DNA of 64,000 nucleotides from Ctenosaura bakeri. Its lineage: Eukaryota; Chordata; Lepidosauria; Squamata; Iguanidae. Below the pieces are notes generated by a model. It did not search any database. It was not told the origin of the DNA and saw only the letters and a list, made by a program, of their open reading frames with translations. The translations under genes and the position numbers were made by a program. The stretch lies in contig CAOLHI010000610.1 of NCBI GenBank assembly GCA_948474755.1, forward strand, positions 496,001 through 560,000, written 5' to 3'. Positions within the stretch are counted from its first letter, which is position 1, and every line of letters begins with the position of its first letter. Shown here piece after piece: positions 46,398-57,767 of the stretch.

Positions 46398-49300
46398 CTG
46401 GAAAAGACCAACAAGGAAAGACCTGAACAAAAACAGAACTCAGGAAATATTACTTGTTTGGCCTACAGTTTCCAGAATCCCTTAATCAGCATTGCTAAAG
46501 GGGGATTCTGGGAGTTGCATTCCAAGCATAACTTTCCAAAACTGGATTACAGTAGCATTAGCCTGTGGAAAAGCCCAGGTAAATGCTCCCACAGCACAAT
46601 TCCTTTCTCCACTGAATGAACTCACCAACTGAGATCTACGCCCAGAGCAATCAGCGTCCAATAGGTCATCAGGCTGCTGAGTGAAATGGACAGCGAAGCC
46701 CACAGGTAGAAATGGAGTCCTTTCCCTAGTGGGACTCGGGATTCTAGCAGCCAGCCCAGGGTAATCCCTGACAAAGATGGCAGGAAAGGAGAGAAGTGAG
46801 AATGCGAAGAGGCAACACAAAACCCCGCTTCTGCTTTTTGCCCCATAATCTGAAATGGCTGCAATTTCTTCTCCAAGTTCAACACATCAGAAAGCTGCAC
46901 ACAAACCATTAAATGGAAGCTGTCTGGTGTGCTACACATGGCAGGCAAAGAGTCTAACCAGAAACTAGGAAAGTTAATTTTTTGAACCAGAGTTCTTGCA
47001 GTTTTCCAGACTGCATGACTGCTGACCATGCTGGCTTGAAGATTCTTTGAGCCATGATCCAAAAAAGTAACCTCCCTTAACTCTGCTTTTTATGATCCAG
47101 TTCCTGAGCAAATTCTGTTGTGCTCAAAAAGCCCAGGCATCTTCTGATCCAAGCCAGAGAACAATTAGGGCTGCATAGGGCTTTAAGATCTTGTTGCTCC
47201 CTTTGAGAGCACTTTTTATCAGCCCGTGAAGTTCATTTCTGAGCCTGGCTTGAGAGAACCAGAACAGAACAGAATATCATGACATTCCCTATATGCAGGC
47301 CAGGCCAGGCCCTTATGCAAAAGAAGGGTGCATTATCAGAGCAGACATGAAGAAGGCCAGGAGGAAAGGTAGCCAAAAAACCACAAGACTCACTCACCTG
47401 TCAAGATGCCAGCAAGGACTTGGTGGGGGAAATGAGCCAGTATGAAGATACGTGACAGGCCTATAGCCAGGAGGAGGAGGAGATATACCTGCAAAGGCAC
47501 TGCCCTCACCAGCCAGCTACACAGGTGAAAAGAGGCGACAGAGAAATGGTATTGTAGGTTAGCAGATTGCAAGGCTTGTGTGAACAGACATTCTCTGCCC
47601 AGGGAAGTCACTTATCAGCCAAATGAGTGGCCCCAACAACATCTTGTCCTGGATCTTGTCACCAGAATTTAAGAAAGTGCTGTGGGTTAGACTACAACCC
47701 CCCCCACTCCTCAGCCAGCATGGCCAAAGATTGGGGAGTATAGGAGTTGCAGTCCAAAAAGAAGTTTTGCTTGTTTCCAGTATGTCCTTGGAATGGGAGA
47801 AATAATCAGCACAAACAAGGTACCTCTGAGTGCATTCTGTGGTGCAACTTTCTCCTATATTCTCCTAATTTTATTCAACTCAAAAGTTCTTCCATTTAAT
47901 CATATGCTATATGAAGTTATTCTCTAGAGGGTTCTGATTCTACAGAGATTGAAACCTTTTTTCAAACACTGACATTCTTTAAAAGGATTTGGGGTGTGTG
48001 CGCGTGGCAGCAAGCACAGCTGTCGACTCACAGGGCAGAGCAATAACTGTGAAGAAAAGTACCCACCTGCCCTGTGGAACAGACTGCACTGCAATGCTAC
48101 TTCCAGCAATACGGTGCGACAGGAGGGGGTGCACTTTGGTTGCGGTGGTAGGAGGGATGGAATACCAACCTCCACAATAATCAAAAAAGGAAAAATAGAT
48201 ATGCAGGCAAAAGGTGGAATTACACTTGTCACTAACAGGATGTTGACCATAGTTGTAAAAGCCTGTAATTCCAGGCTCTGGAACTAGCACAGCCAAAAAG
48301 TTTCAGCCATCGTTAAGGAGCCAATGAGGCTTCAGTGGGAAGTTGAGCATGAACAAACAAAGTCCATTTCATCTGCTCGCAGATTCTCCCCTGCTGAGAA
48401 CAGAATAGACTTTGGATTCAATTCTCAAGGCTTGCTCTCCACTGCCCAAAGTGGTTAAGCAGGGGAACTGCAGCTGGGACCACCTAGATTGGTTTGGGTA
48501 CAGCAGGCTATATTTGATGCAACCCCCAGAAGACCATAAGATACTGTTGGCCTCCCCTGCTAGGGATGGAGGAGGAGATCTGCCCAACGAGAGATATTAT
48601 GCTTATGGGGACAGCCCTGACCAAAAATGTACAAGGCTACATACAGTGAGGATAAAACTGGAGGGGGGAAATAGATAATCTGCCTTGAATTCCTGGAAGA
48701 AAAGGTGGAATAGTCCATGTGTAACAAGTTAATTAAAATGCAAATCATACTAGGGGAAAAAAGCAACAACAATGGAAGAGAGAACTGGGCAGGGGAAGTG
48801 ATTTACCTTTTGGAGTGTTGGGCTATCTGTGTAGTCAGAGTAGTTACTATTGGCCATAGGGCTGCACCAGTGATCATACAGTGGCCAGAGGGACTACCTG
48901 CAAAATAAATTAGATAGGTAGGTAGGTAGGTGGGTAGGTAGATAGTGGACAAGTCAGTCCCTTTCTCTCCAATATTACCAGCAACCTTAGGAGCTGATCT
49001 CATCTCATACCAGAGGGCCCAGACTCAGTGGCCTTTTGACCTCTGCCAGTTTTCTAATGGTGGGGTCACCAGATCCACTTCAGGTCTGGCCCAAATCATT
49101 TTGCTGCCGAAAGCAAATGACAAAATGGTGCCTCTTCTCCCTTCTCAGATACAGAAGCTGACTGGACTGGCAGTTGAGTGCTGGCAATGAAATGGTGCCC
49201 TCTACCACATCTCAGGGTAATAGGCGACTTTTGGAGAACAGACAGGCTTTGTGGCCCAGAAGGGTCTGGCCTCCAACACCACCAGGGGGTCAAGCAGTAT

Positions 49301-52300
49301 GGACTGTAGACAGCATTATGCTCCTGCAGCTTTTTCCTCTGCCATAATTTAAGCCTTGATTCAAATGTCCCCATAAATATAATTTTTTCTCAGATTTGGC
49401 TGGAGGATTCAGGCTTGCTGGAAGATTGTAAGAGTTGTAGTAAAAAAAAAAAAAAAAGCAACTCTCCCAAGGTCTGAAGCCTCCACCACCAAAAATCCTG
49501 TTTCATGCTGATGTAGAAGAACAGTGGAAGCAGCAACAAGCCCCTGCAGGAGCCTCCGAAAGACCTCTCAGCTGGCAGAAGATCACAAAAATAAAAATAA
49601 AAAATAAATCATTTGCCCTTCTGGTGGAAAATCAGTTCCCAGTATCTCAGTTCAGACCACCATAACATTGACCCCTATTCCCCACTGGGCTCTACAGACA
49701 GACAATGGATGTCTCACTATGTCACAGGCACTGGTTAGGAACAGTGGTGTTGGGATACGTTCTGAGATTCAGGCATTTTCTATGATACAGTAGTTCCCTT
49801 TGCCCTCAAAGAGATTCCAAAAATGCAGGTGGCTGCACTGACCTGTATCAATAAACTGGTCTTGCCCCAACCAATTTCTATCAGGAAGCATGCATTTTGT
49901 AAAGCTAGTAGGTCTTAACTGCCTATGCATTACCAAATTTCAAATATTTTACACTGCAGGTGGGGTAGCTCACAAGCTTATAACTGCATTGAAATGGTGA
50001 TTTTTTGCATCCATGGTTAATTTTTTGGATTAAACAAATTTTTAAAAAAAGTTAAAAAAAAAAGAAAGGAAAAGAAGGTATCAGCTCAAAATACTATATT
50101 GTTACTTGGAAATTTCATTTCTTCTTAGCTTCTATGAAGACTGTAGCTAAGTTCAGGTGAAAGCAAGTAAAAAACAAACAAACCTGGAAAGCCCTTTTTT
50201 CTTAATTTTTATTTGTGACTCCCTTAGTAGGGCTATGCTTTGGTCACAAACAAGCTTGGTTGGTGCCAGCCAATCACAACTCATGGAATACTTTGATGGT
50301 GAGTGAGAAAGGATACAAAATGGGGGCTTGTCTATAAGGCAGATAGGGGGAAAAGATGGGCTAGAGACAGGAAAAAGCTGTAACTGAGATAGGACTGTCA
50401 GCCAGGAGGAAGAACTGGTTTTGGGGGGTCGCAAATGATTAAACAGTTCAGGGGTTAATGTGTTATCTAAACAGGTCTTAATAAAATTCTGCTTGTTTAA
50501 CAAATGTGTTTGACTCTTCTGATTAAGTTTGACAGGGGGGTCTGGTCACACTCCCACAGAACAACATATCCACTGGTCCACACAGGGGCTACCTTGAGTC
50601 CTAAGTCCTCAGTCAAGGGAGGGATTAGGAAGGGAAAAGGGGCAAAGTGAATGACCAGAGCCTATGGCTTGGACCTCCAGGGCCAATCTGGAGAAGGGAT
50701 CTGTCACAATAACTACCACAAAACATGATGATGAAAGCAAGCCTAGATGTCAGATAGAAAAGATTTCAAGAAATCCCTAAAGGATGTACACCAATAGCCA
50801 TCTGAGACTCCTGCATTATGTTCTGCTTGTGCAGTTAGGACAGAACAAAATAAACATAACATCCCCAGTAACGTTTATGAAACCTCAGAACAGCTCAAAA
50901 CAGACAGCTTGCTGAATTTTAACCACTCATGCCGCCCTGTCAAACTGACAAGGAACAACATTTGCTTTCCTCAGAGCAGCTCTAAGGTTAGCCAAATACA
51001 CAAACACACAGCACCATTATATGACTGATCTGTCCTACAGATGTGGCATTTCTTTATAGCAGGCCAAAATTTCATTTTGCCAATATACTGGCCAATTCTT
51101 TCCCCTTAATCCTTTTATACAGCTATGTGTGGTATTTTCTCTCTTCAGTGTTCCAATGATTCAATATTGTCTGCCATTTGTTTCATCTCCCCTCAAGGCT
51201 CTCTTTCCAGTTGTTGGTTTATTTGAACTCTTTTTGGCATATCTATTTCTTACATTTTTAAATCCCACCATTCTTCTATGGAACTCAGAGTGGCATTCAA
51301 AATCCATTTGATCCCCCATATTTTGTCCGTACAACTGTATGAAATCAACTAGGCCAAGAGATACCACATGATCCATCCAGCAAGATTGGATCAAGACCCA
51401 CAGACACCCACCACGCTCTTCTTAATGGCAGGGTCAGCCCTGGGCTGAATGCAGGCTTTAGAGGAAGGCTGGCAACTGCAGCAAAAACAGGGACAAATTT
51501 TAACACGCCAAACCCTGTAGCAGGCCATGCCACTCAAATTCAGGTGCACATTGGCCAGAAGTCCTAAGAGAAAGTCACTTTGGCTTGCAACTTCCAGGTT
51601 CATGGGTTGATTTTGGTCTGGGGGGTTGTGGAAAAGGCTTCCAGGAGTGGCAAGGGAGCTCCTGCACCCCAAGGTTTGAGGGTTCAGGAAGAGTTTGGAG
51701 GGCACAAAAAGTAGGTGGAAGCATAAGAGACCACGGGCCACCTTTTCAGTACTGCTGCACTAAAGAGAAACCAAACCTCTCTCTGCTCGGATATGTAAGG
51801 CCAGCATGCCAGGCAAGGGGATATATAACAAAGCAATTTGTTTCCATGGAGTTGAAAGAAGATTCAAAGGTCATCCATTTCTTCCTGGTACCACTGCAGG
51901 AAATTCACTGCTACAGCATTCCTGTTAAGTGGTGGTGATCCAGCTTCTGCTTAAAAGCCTCTAACCAAGGAGAGCCTTACCCTTTCTTCAACAGACTGTT
52001 CCACTATCAAACAGCTTACACTATTACAGGGTATAGGCTAGGCTGAATAGCCCCTTCAACTTACTGACTACCCTCTGAGGTCCCTCACATAGCCATTCCA
52101 TGCTTCATGGGGAGCAGGAAGGATTGCAGAAATGACTGGCTATGTGGTGCTAGCCAGCCACAAAATAATTACAGAAGCAGAGAGCTCTAGGGGACACCCG
52201 CAGATCTCAGAACTGATATCATCGTTTTACATCTGGCTATGGGGACATGACCAGAGGTTGTTGCAATCCTGCTCAGCCCCTGTGAAGGAAGAAACAGCCA

Positions 52301-54935
52301 TGCAAGGAGTTTCAAAGGCTATCCAATAAGTGATGGTGGAGAGCTCGGGGACTGCAGAGAGAGGAAGAGAACACCAAACCTGCAATGCTTCCAGAAGAAC
52401 ATACGCACATAGAAAGGAACTATACATGTGTGTACGCCCCAACAGGATGCCAGCCATTATCTGCCACATCCTCTGGACTATCCTATCCTGTTTGAGTTTA
52501 ACTGCAATCCTCAGACTAACTGGAGAAATAGCTTGTCCAGCAACTATGTATTTTTTTTTTAAACTATCCCTAGTATTAGCCAAAGCATTTGAGGGTGGCT
52601 TGGTCTTGAGCGGCCAAGACTTTCAAAAAGACAAGCACATGATAAAGAAGAAAACGCCTAGAAATATTTTGTTTTTTTCAACATAGATTGAGATAACCAC
52701 CTGCATTTTTGGTCACTCCTTAGGGGTATTGCAATAGGGATTCGCACAACGAAAGCCTGTTCTTCAGAGGTCACCACAACAACAGCAGTTGCATGTATCA
52801 ACAAATTAGACGTTGCTATCCCAGGACTACACGGTGGACTGCATGGCTGTGTGTCCAAATTTAGTACTACACCTTGGAAGTTAAGAGTCCTGTGGCTGCT
52901 CCACTCATCCTTAAATCAGAAAGACCAATGCAGTGGACATTTGGGGTGTTATTTTTGAGTTACCAACCTGGCCCTGTCTCACAGCTTGCAGGGAACTGGC
53001 GGGGAAATCTTCCCCCTTCCTGGAAAACCCAGATTCAAACATCCACCAGAAGGGCCGTTCGCCAAATAAAAACCTTGGAAAAGAGAGAAGGGAGGGATAT
53101 TAAGCAACAATGAGGCAACTCAGAGCTTTCAGAGTTTTTGAGCTGTTAAGTTTATGTGCTGTTTTATCTTCTGCTTTACTGTTAAGGCACCTGCATCTTC
53201 TTTTTCCTTTTTTCTTTTACTCTACACCTGTCATTCCTGAAAAAAATATATAATTATTCTGCATGTGATTATAGCAGGAGCCATCTAGAAAAGTCATAAC
53301 CATTGAAAAGTGGGATATAAACTATTTTAAAAACAAACAAAACCAAGATCAAAAGCAAGCAGGACAGTAAGCCTTGAAGATTACTGATGACAAACAGTGC
53401 CCCCTACACACCCCGGCAAGACGCACATCTTTATGAGGCATGATCTACTTAAAATTGATCTACTTAAAATCTATAACATCCAACATTCCACATAAATTAA
53501 AATAAAATAGGTTTAGAATATGGTAGGAGCACTTTAATCACCAAGGAGTGGCTGCCATTTTAGCCTCTCACAACAGCACTGAGATAACACCACACAAGGG
53601 TACTGTAAGAAATGTGTATAGCAGCTGCCATTTTAGTTTCCCACAACATCCTCAAACTGATGCTATCTCAAAGTTTTTTCAGACTGCTCTCCAATAACTG
53701 TGGTAAATGTAAGCAATCAACACAGAGTGATAATAAATTCAGGACAAGTGGAACTCCCTCCCAGGGAAGGCTAGCCTGGACCCATCTCTGTTGTCCTTTC
53801 ATTGGCAGGCAAAGATCTTTTTATTCAAGCAAGTTTTGACAAACAACTGGTTGAGGAAGAGTCTTTAAAGGAGGTTGCCATGCTTCTCCCTCATGTATTT
53901 TTAAATTATATTAATTTCAACCATTGTTTTCATATGATTTGTTTCAATATATTTTAGTACTTCTATTCACTGTGTTTTTAATTGTGCCTGGTTTTTTTTA
54001 AATTATGTTGTGAACCACCTTGGAGTTTGGTATGGGAAAACAGGCAGGATACTAGAGAGAGAGAGAAAGAGAATAAAGGGAAGGAGAAAGCGAAGGAGAA
54101 ACAGAGAGACAAGGAACCTGCAACAAAATATTTCAGCATGGAGAGCTACAGTTCAAGAATTATAAGCTATGCCATTTTAATTTACCCTTTACAATAGTCC
54201 GTCAGAATTCTGCAGCCAGCAAATGCACTTACTTACTGCACTGCCTTCAGTTTTGACCTCTTTAGTGCAGTTTTAATTTTTCAAAATGGTACTTCTGCAG
54301 TTTGCTGCCAGAAATAGGTAATGGCTGAGTCCAAGCTCCATAAGCAAACATACACCAAATACAATTCAGAATACCAATAATACTCTTTTTAATTTCTTAA
54401 ACTTGTTTTCACTTGCAAATATGTTTAATATGTAATATTTTATTTAATATTTTATTTAAAATAACAACAACAACAGCAGCAGCAGCATATTTTAAATTTG
54501 CGTTAACCTGTTATTGTTGATTGTTACCCGTATGCCATCCTGAGTTCTTTTGACAGAGGGTGGAAGAAAAATTTTAATAATAAACAAACAAATACATAAT
54601 TGCATCATTACTACTGGCACTCTTACTCCCCTGCCCTTCCTCATGCTATCCCAGGGCGGTGTCCATTCTGCATGGATAATACAAACAGCTTACAGACAGT
54701 TGCTTTCTCCTTACCATTTAGAGACTAAATTGAGCCATTCGGAGATTAAGCCAAGCCAGAGCACTTTTATTCCAACCTTCTGGTCCAGCAGGAAATAAGC
54801 AAGTGGGAAATAAATAATGAAGATGCATTTAGGGTCACCCAAGAAAGTTACCCAAAGCCAAAAGTCCTCTAGGCCTGGAAGACCTCTCTGAAGCATTTCT
54901 GCAAACCAGACTCCACTGCTGTACAAAATATCCAT
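46037..54935 (-). CDS. G6PC3: G6PC3, glucose-6-phosphatase catalytic subunit 3, with an apparent 1-base deletion
   Basis: Exons on - (coding order): 54935-54715, 53073-52968, 48897-48807, 47516-47398, 46767-46626, 46397-46037. The enzyme is a multi-pass ER membrane phosphatase with its active site in the lumen; it hydrolyses glucose-6-phosphate and, importantly for neutrophils, 1,5-anhydroglucitol-6-phosphate. Acid-phosphatase motifs are present: K-x6-RP across exons 1/2 (KW|FLFGERP), PSGH in exon 3 ([10 protein letters not shown]), and SR-x5-H in exon 4 ([12 protein letters not shown]). Exon lengths 221+106+91+119+142+361 total 1040 nt. Human G6PC3 has 346 residues (1041 nt with stop), and exon 3 requires exon 2 to end one base later in phase, so exon 2 lacks one base. 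Unless this is an assembly error, the frame fails soon after exon 2. All splice sites are consensus. It faces HDAC5 tail to tail. Confidence 0.93.
46398..46625 (-). other. G6PC3 intron 5, 228 bp
   Basis: Short intron; includes TTTCCAGAATCCC-like repeat traces only. Confidence 0.6.
46626..46767 (-). CDS. G6PC3: G6PC3 exon 5
   Basis: 142 nt: completes Gly, then [20 protein letters not shown] to [13 protein letters not shown] (Trp split). Corresponds to the segment after TG in the family (TGAVLGWL in human). Confidence 0.94.
46768..47397 (-). other. G6PC3 intron 4, 630 bp
   Basis: No feature recognised beyond splice sites; the stop-free - strand stretch upstream of exon 5 is intronic. Confidence 0.6.
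47398..47516 (-). CDS. G6PC3: G6PC3 exon 4 with catalytic SR-x5-H motif
   Basis: 119 nt: one base completing Ser, [20 protein letters not shown], then [19 protein letters not shown]. The Arg and His match the phosphatase active site; the His forms the phosphoenzyme. Donor ACAG|GTGAGT. Confidence 0.95.
47517..48806 (-). other. G6PC3 intron 3, 1.3 kb
   Basis: No coding homology. About 47690-47765 resembles the short dispersed element containing CAGCCAGCATGGCC and GTTGCAGTCC. Confidence 0.55.
48807..48897 (-). CDS. G6PC3: G6PC3 exon 3 with PSGH motif
   Basis: 91 nt: [17 protein letters not shown] then [13 protein letters not shown] and two bases of Ser. PSGH is the second active-site motif. 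Acceptor ATTTTGCAG lies close to a TACC-type microsatellite (48912-48944). Confidence 0.95.
48912..48944 (-). repeat. TACC/TATC microsatellite beside the G6PC3 exon 3 acceptor
   Basis: On the - strand this is a TACC-rich run ending about 14 nt before the exon 3 3' splice site, where a branch point and pyrimidine tract are expected. Confidence 0.9.
48945..52967 (-). other. G6PC3 intron 2, 4 kb
   Basis: No exon-like sequence recognised. Contains poly-A runs (near 49441) and diverged repeat fragments. About 50150-50570 has a TATAAGG and an AATAAA in LTR-like order but no convincing LTR ends. Confidence 0.5.
52968..53073 (-). CDS. G6PC3: G6PC3 exon 2, one base short
   Basis: Acceptor TTTTCCAAG|G; completes Trp, then [15 protein letters not shown] in frame. 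The end of the exon reads [10 protein letters not shown] in the next frame, matching QFPSSCETGP of the family, and the donor CCAG|GTTGGT then gives the phase exon 3 needs. The exon is 106 nt where 107 is required. The missing base lies between about 52997 and 53033, a stretch with C5 and G4 runs. Read literally, translation stops early in exon 3. Confidence 0.9.
53074..54714 (-). other. G6PC3 intron 1, 1.6 kb
   Basis: Degraded LINE 3' tail-like sequence at about 53745-54060 (CTCCCTCCCAGGGAAGG..., GTGAACCACCTTGGAG) and 54440-54600, with AAC/AGC runs near 54465-54487. Confidence 0.5.
54715..54935 (-). CDS. G6PC3: G6PC3 exon 1 coding part with start codon
   Basis: ATG at 54935-54933 starts [18 protein letters not shown], then [15 protein letters not shown] and [20 protein letters not shown] plus TG of Trp. 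Aligns end to end with the human N-terminus, supporting this start. A possible 3' splice site (CGTCCTCTTTCAG) ends at 54946, 10 nt before the ATG, so the true first exon may be noncoding and upstream. Confidence 0.94.
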
Positions 54936-54945
54936 GATGGCAAAG

Positions 54946-55305
54946 CTGAAAGAGGACGGAGAGCAAGGTTAGGCTATAAGTACTGCAAGAGGTTTAAATT
55001 GGCTTGGGTTGGCTTCTCACACGGGACTTTTGGAACTGCAGTATAGCTAGTCATTAAATAAATTTCATAGCCACATCTTAGCAGGAATCACTACTAATAT
55101 TATTAGTAACAAATAACTCATCAATAACTAGTTAGTTACAGCAACTCTCTCCTTTTTTGTAGGAACTGATGTGCTACCAAGTTACATGGTAGCTATAACT
55201 TAAGAAGAGGGATAACTTCACTCCTTTTGTGGTGTATCTATAACATTTTCATTACTTTAATCACTATGAAGAGGGGAACCTTACTAGAAAAGTGGAGGAG
55301 GAGTC
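54946..55305. other. Upstream flank of the G6PC3 coding start
   Basis: On - a CCAAT motif (near 54998) and TTTAAA precede the ATG, but the region is AT-rich and not CpG-rich. About 55080-55200 has GTTAC/TAACTAG motifs. Confidence 0.4.
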
Positions 55306-55312
55306 ACACATT

Positions 55313-55760
55313 GGCCATTTCTGCACGCAGCGAGGGAATTGCTCCTTGCCGCTACTCACCGGATCTTTTTTGGGTCCGGTCTGGTCCGGGGCGAGGAGGA
55401 GCAGTGCATGATCGAAGATCTGCACTGCTCCGGTGCCCAAAATGGCGGCTTCCGGTTGGTTGTGGGTCACAACCAACCGCTGAAGCTCGCCAGCCTAAAG
55501 CCCACCCTCAGCACATCACAGGCTCGCATTGGTGCGAATCTGCATTGGAGAGCAGACATGCAATGGTGCGCACCAGCATTTTGAAAAACCTGAAAAATCA
55601 GGTTTTTCAAAAACATGCTGGAGGACCACTTGGGGTCGCTCTGGAGCAGACTGAGGTGCGGATCTATGCTAAGTAGTCCGGACCCAGTCCGCTCCAAGGT
55701 GCAGATGTCCTCCGTGGAGGACGCACTGCATCGTTTTTTGTAACCCGTGTGGAAATGGCC
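55313..55760. mobile_element. Palindrome-rich MITE with GGCCATTTC termini
   Basis: Left GGCCATTTCTGCACGC and right CGTGTGGAAATGGCC are inverted termini flanked by ATT on both sides. Internal perfect hairpins lie at 55581-55610 (13-bp stem, 4-nt loop) and 55453-55479 (12-bp stem, 3-nt loop). GC-rich, non-coding. Confidence 0.65.
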
Positions 55761-55892
55761 ATTGGCTCACGTTGCTGCCTCAGGCCCTATTTTGCACGGT
55801 GAGAAGAAAATGGGCTGAACAAGAGGGGAATGTGTTTTGTGACTTCTAGCATTCTAATTTTTAAAAGAAACTGAAAAGTAACTATCTGCGAA

Positions 55893-56060
55893 ATAGGTTT
55901 GTTGTGCCTTTCAAGTTGTTCCCAACTTACATCAACTCTATCTGGGCTTTTCTAGGGCTGAACATATGTGATGCAGGTTTCTATGGCAGAGCAGGAAATC
56001 AAACCCTGGTCTCCAGGGTCATAGTCTAATGCTCAAATGACTACATCAAACAGGCTCTCC
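55893..56060 (-). mobile_element. CORE-SINE (MIR-like), reverse, diverged
   Basis: GTTGTGCCTTTCAAGTTGTT, then AATCAAACCCTGGTCTCCAG and AATGCTCAAATGACTACATC on +, i.e. tail, B box and head in reverse. Confidence 0.7.
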
Positions 56061-56496
56061 GAGAAACAAACACTGTTGTGTTACTTTTTAAGAACTACAA
56101 CCACGACAGCAACAAACTACATGTGGGAGGGTGGGCCTGGGACTTTCATACCTTCTAAAAACCAACTATTACATGTATGTATTTATAGTACCAAAAAAAT
56201 TTTCACCCCTCCTTTCAACCTAAAGATTTCCAAGGCAGATAACAAGAGCAACAAAACAGCAGAAAAATCTATTGTAATCTAATTGAAGTTTAAAACAATA
56301 ACATTATAAATAAGTTCAGATGGATAAAAGCAGAAGATAGCAAGAAAAGCAATAAAGGCAGAACACAAAACATCCTTTAAAGGCCTGAGAGAAGAAGACT
56401 TAGCAGTTACCTAAAGACTAGCGGAGGGGTCTTGGAAAGAAAATTCCACCCCATAGTCAGGAACCAGCCTCTCTTACTCTGGCCCCTCCTTGACAT

Positions 56497-56600
56497 AGAA
56501 TCATAGACTCAGAAGAGACCACAAGGTCCATCAAGTTCAGCTCCCCTGCCATGCAAGAATACACCAATTCCTCCAAATTGTAGTCCAACAAAGTAACTTT
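56497..56600 (-). mobile_element. CR1 LINE 3' end fragment, reverse
   Basis: CATAGAATCATAGACTCAGA, then GACCACAAGGTCCATCAAG on +, the reverse complement of a CR1 3' terminus. Confidence 0.65.
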
Positions 56601-56837
56601 TCCAAGCTCTGGCTTCATGCCACAGTGTCATCACCCCTTAAGGTGTAAATTTAAGCCCAGAAGCAGGAATGCAGCCTTCTTGGGCCACCAAATCATCTAG
56701 ATCACTGGTTCTTAACCTCTACTGAGGACCCCCTGCAAATATAATTTGTTGCCAGAGATCCCCAAGGCTTAACTCAAGATTTAAATATTTATTTAAATAT
56801 TCAAATATTTATTTATTTATCTGTTTATTAGGGGCTT

Positions 56838-57015
56838 TTTGAGACTAGGATTCAAATCCCCGCTCAGAAACTGAGTGACCGTGGGCAAATCACATTCTCT
56901 CAGCCTCAGAGGAAGGCAAAGGCAAACCCCTTCTAAACAAATCTTGCCAAAAAAACTCCCTGTTCACTTTAGGGGTGCTATAGGTCTGAAGTGGTCTGAA
57001 AGCATACAACCACAA
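56838..57015 (+). mobile_element. CORE-SINE fragment, forward
   Basis: GGATTCAAATCCCCGCTCAG, CTGAGTGACCGTGGGCAAAT and CTCAGCCTCAGAGGAAGGCA match core and 3' part; head truncated. Confidence 0.72.
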
Positions 57016-57063
57016 AGAGGGGGAGGTTCTTTCTAGACCTTCTGTCTCTCCCATTTGAAAAAT

Positions 57064-57225
57064 GACTTTTGGTGACCCTAAAGCAAACCTATCATGGGGT
57101 TTTTCTTGACAAGATTTGTTGCCTTTGCTTTTTTTCTGAGGCTGAGAGAATGTGACTTGACTGAGATCATCCACTGGGTCTTCATGGCCAAGTAGGGATT
57201 GAGACCCTCCAGAGACATAGTTTAG
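57064..57225 (-). mobile_element. CORE-SINE fragment, reverse
   Basis: CTGAGGCTGAGAGAATGTGA and ATCCACTGGGTCTTCATGGC on + are the reverse of the same segments as the neighbour at 56838-57015; the two form an inverted pair. Confidence 0.72.
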
Positions 57226-57767
57226 TTACACGCACACACCTGCCACCATGTCCTTGTTGTCAGGGATGTGGCAGCAGGGGTATACGTGTGCATGCCCAAA
57301 CTGCTCCCTTATTTGGAAACAAGGGGGCAGTTTCAGCACCTGCAATGCCCCCACTGCCACGTCCCTGTTGCTGCTGCTGTTGGTGTCCAGCAACAGGGCT
57401 TTGTAGACTGCTGCTTAAGAACCACTGATCTAGTAAGAGTACCTCTATCTTATCTGGCGCAAGCTTTGGTTTACAAGCCTTTATCCAGGTTCCAGCAGAC
57501 AACCAGCTCCAAGTTCTTGCTCAGCCCTTCCACAGCCACACCTGATTCATATGAAAAACAAAAACAAGAAAAAAAATGAGAGAGAAAGAGATGAAGATAG
57601 TAAGTGAGGCTCAATTATCACAAAGGTAGGGATGCTTCCATGGATTCCATTACAGAGAACCTTGGGGTTTGCAGTCTGGTAAGGTACACTGAATTTTCTG
57701 CTGTAAGTTAGGGTAGCACAACAAAGCTCTCTAAGCAAAGAATGCTAAACAGCAGCAGTAAGCAGTA
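57226..57767. other. Intergenic sequence before the tandem array
   Basis: No gene recognised. Cys/Gly-type - strand ORFs here have no family resemblance. Confidence 0.4.

Noticed and set aside
46622..47062. 146-codon minus-strand ORF as an independent gene
   Set aside because: Only its C-terminal part (46626-46767) is G6PC3 exon 5; the rest is intron read-through.
47979..48296. Overlapping ORFs in G6PC3 intron 3 considered as an extra exon
   Set aside because: Exons 3 and 4 join in phase without them and the sequence has no family match.
50150..50570. LTR-like arrangement (TATAAGG, then AATAAA, then a GGGGGG tract)
   Set aside because: No paired TG/CA ends, target duplication or internal retroviral sequence could be found.
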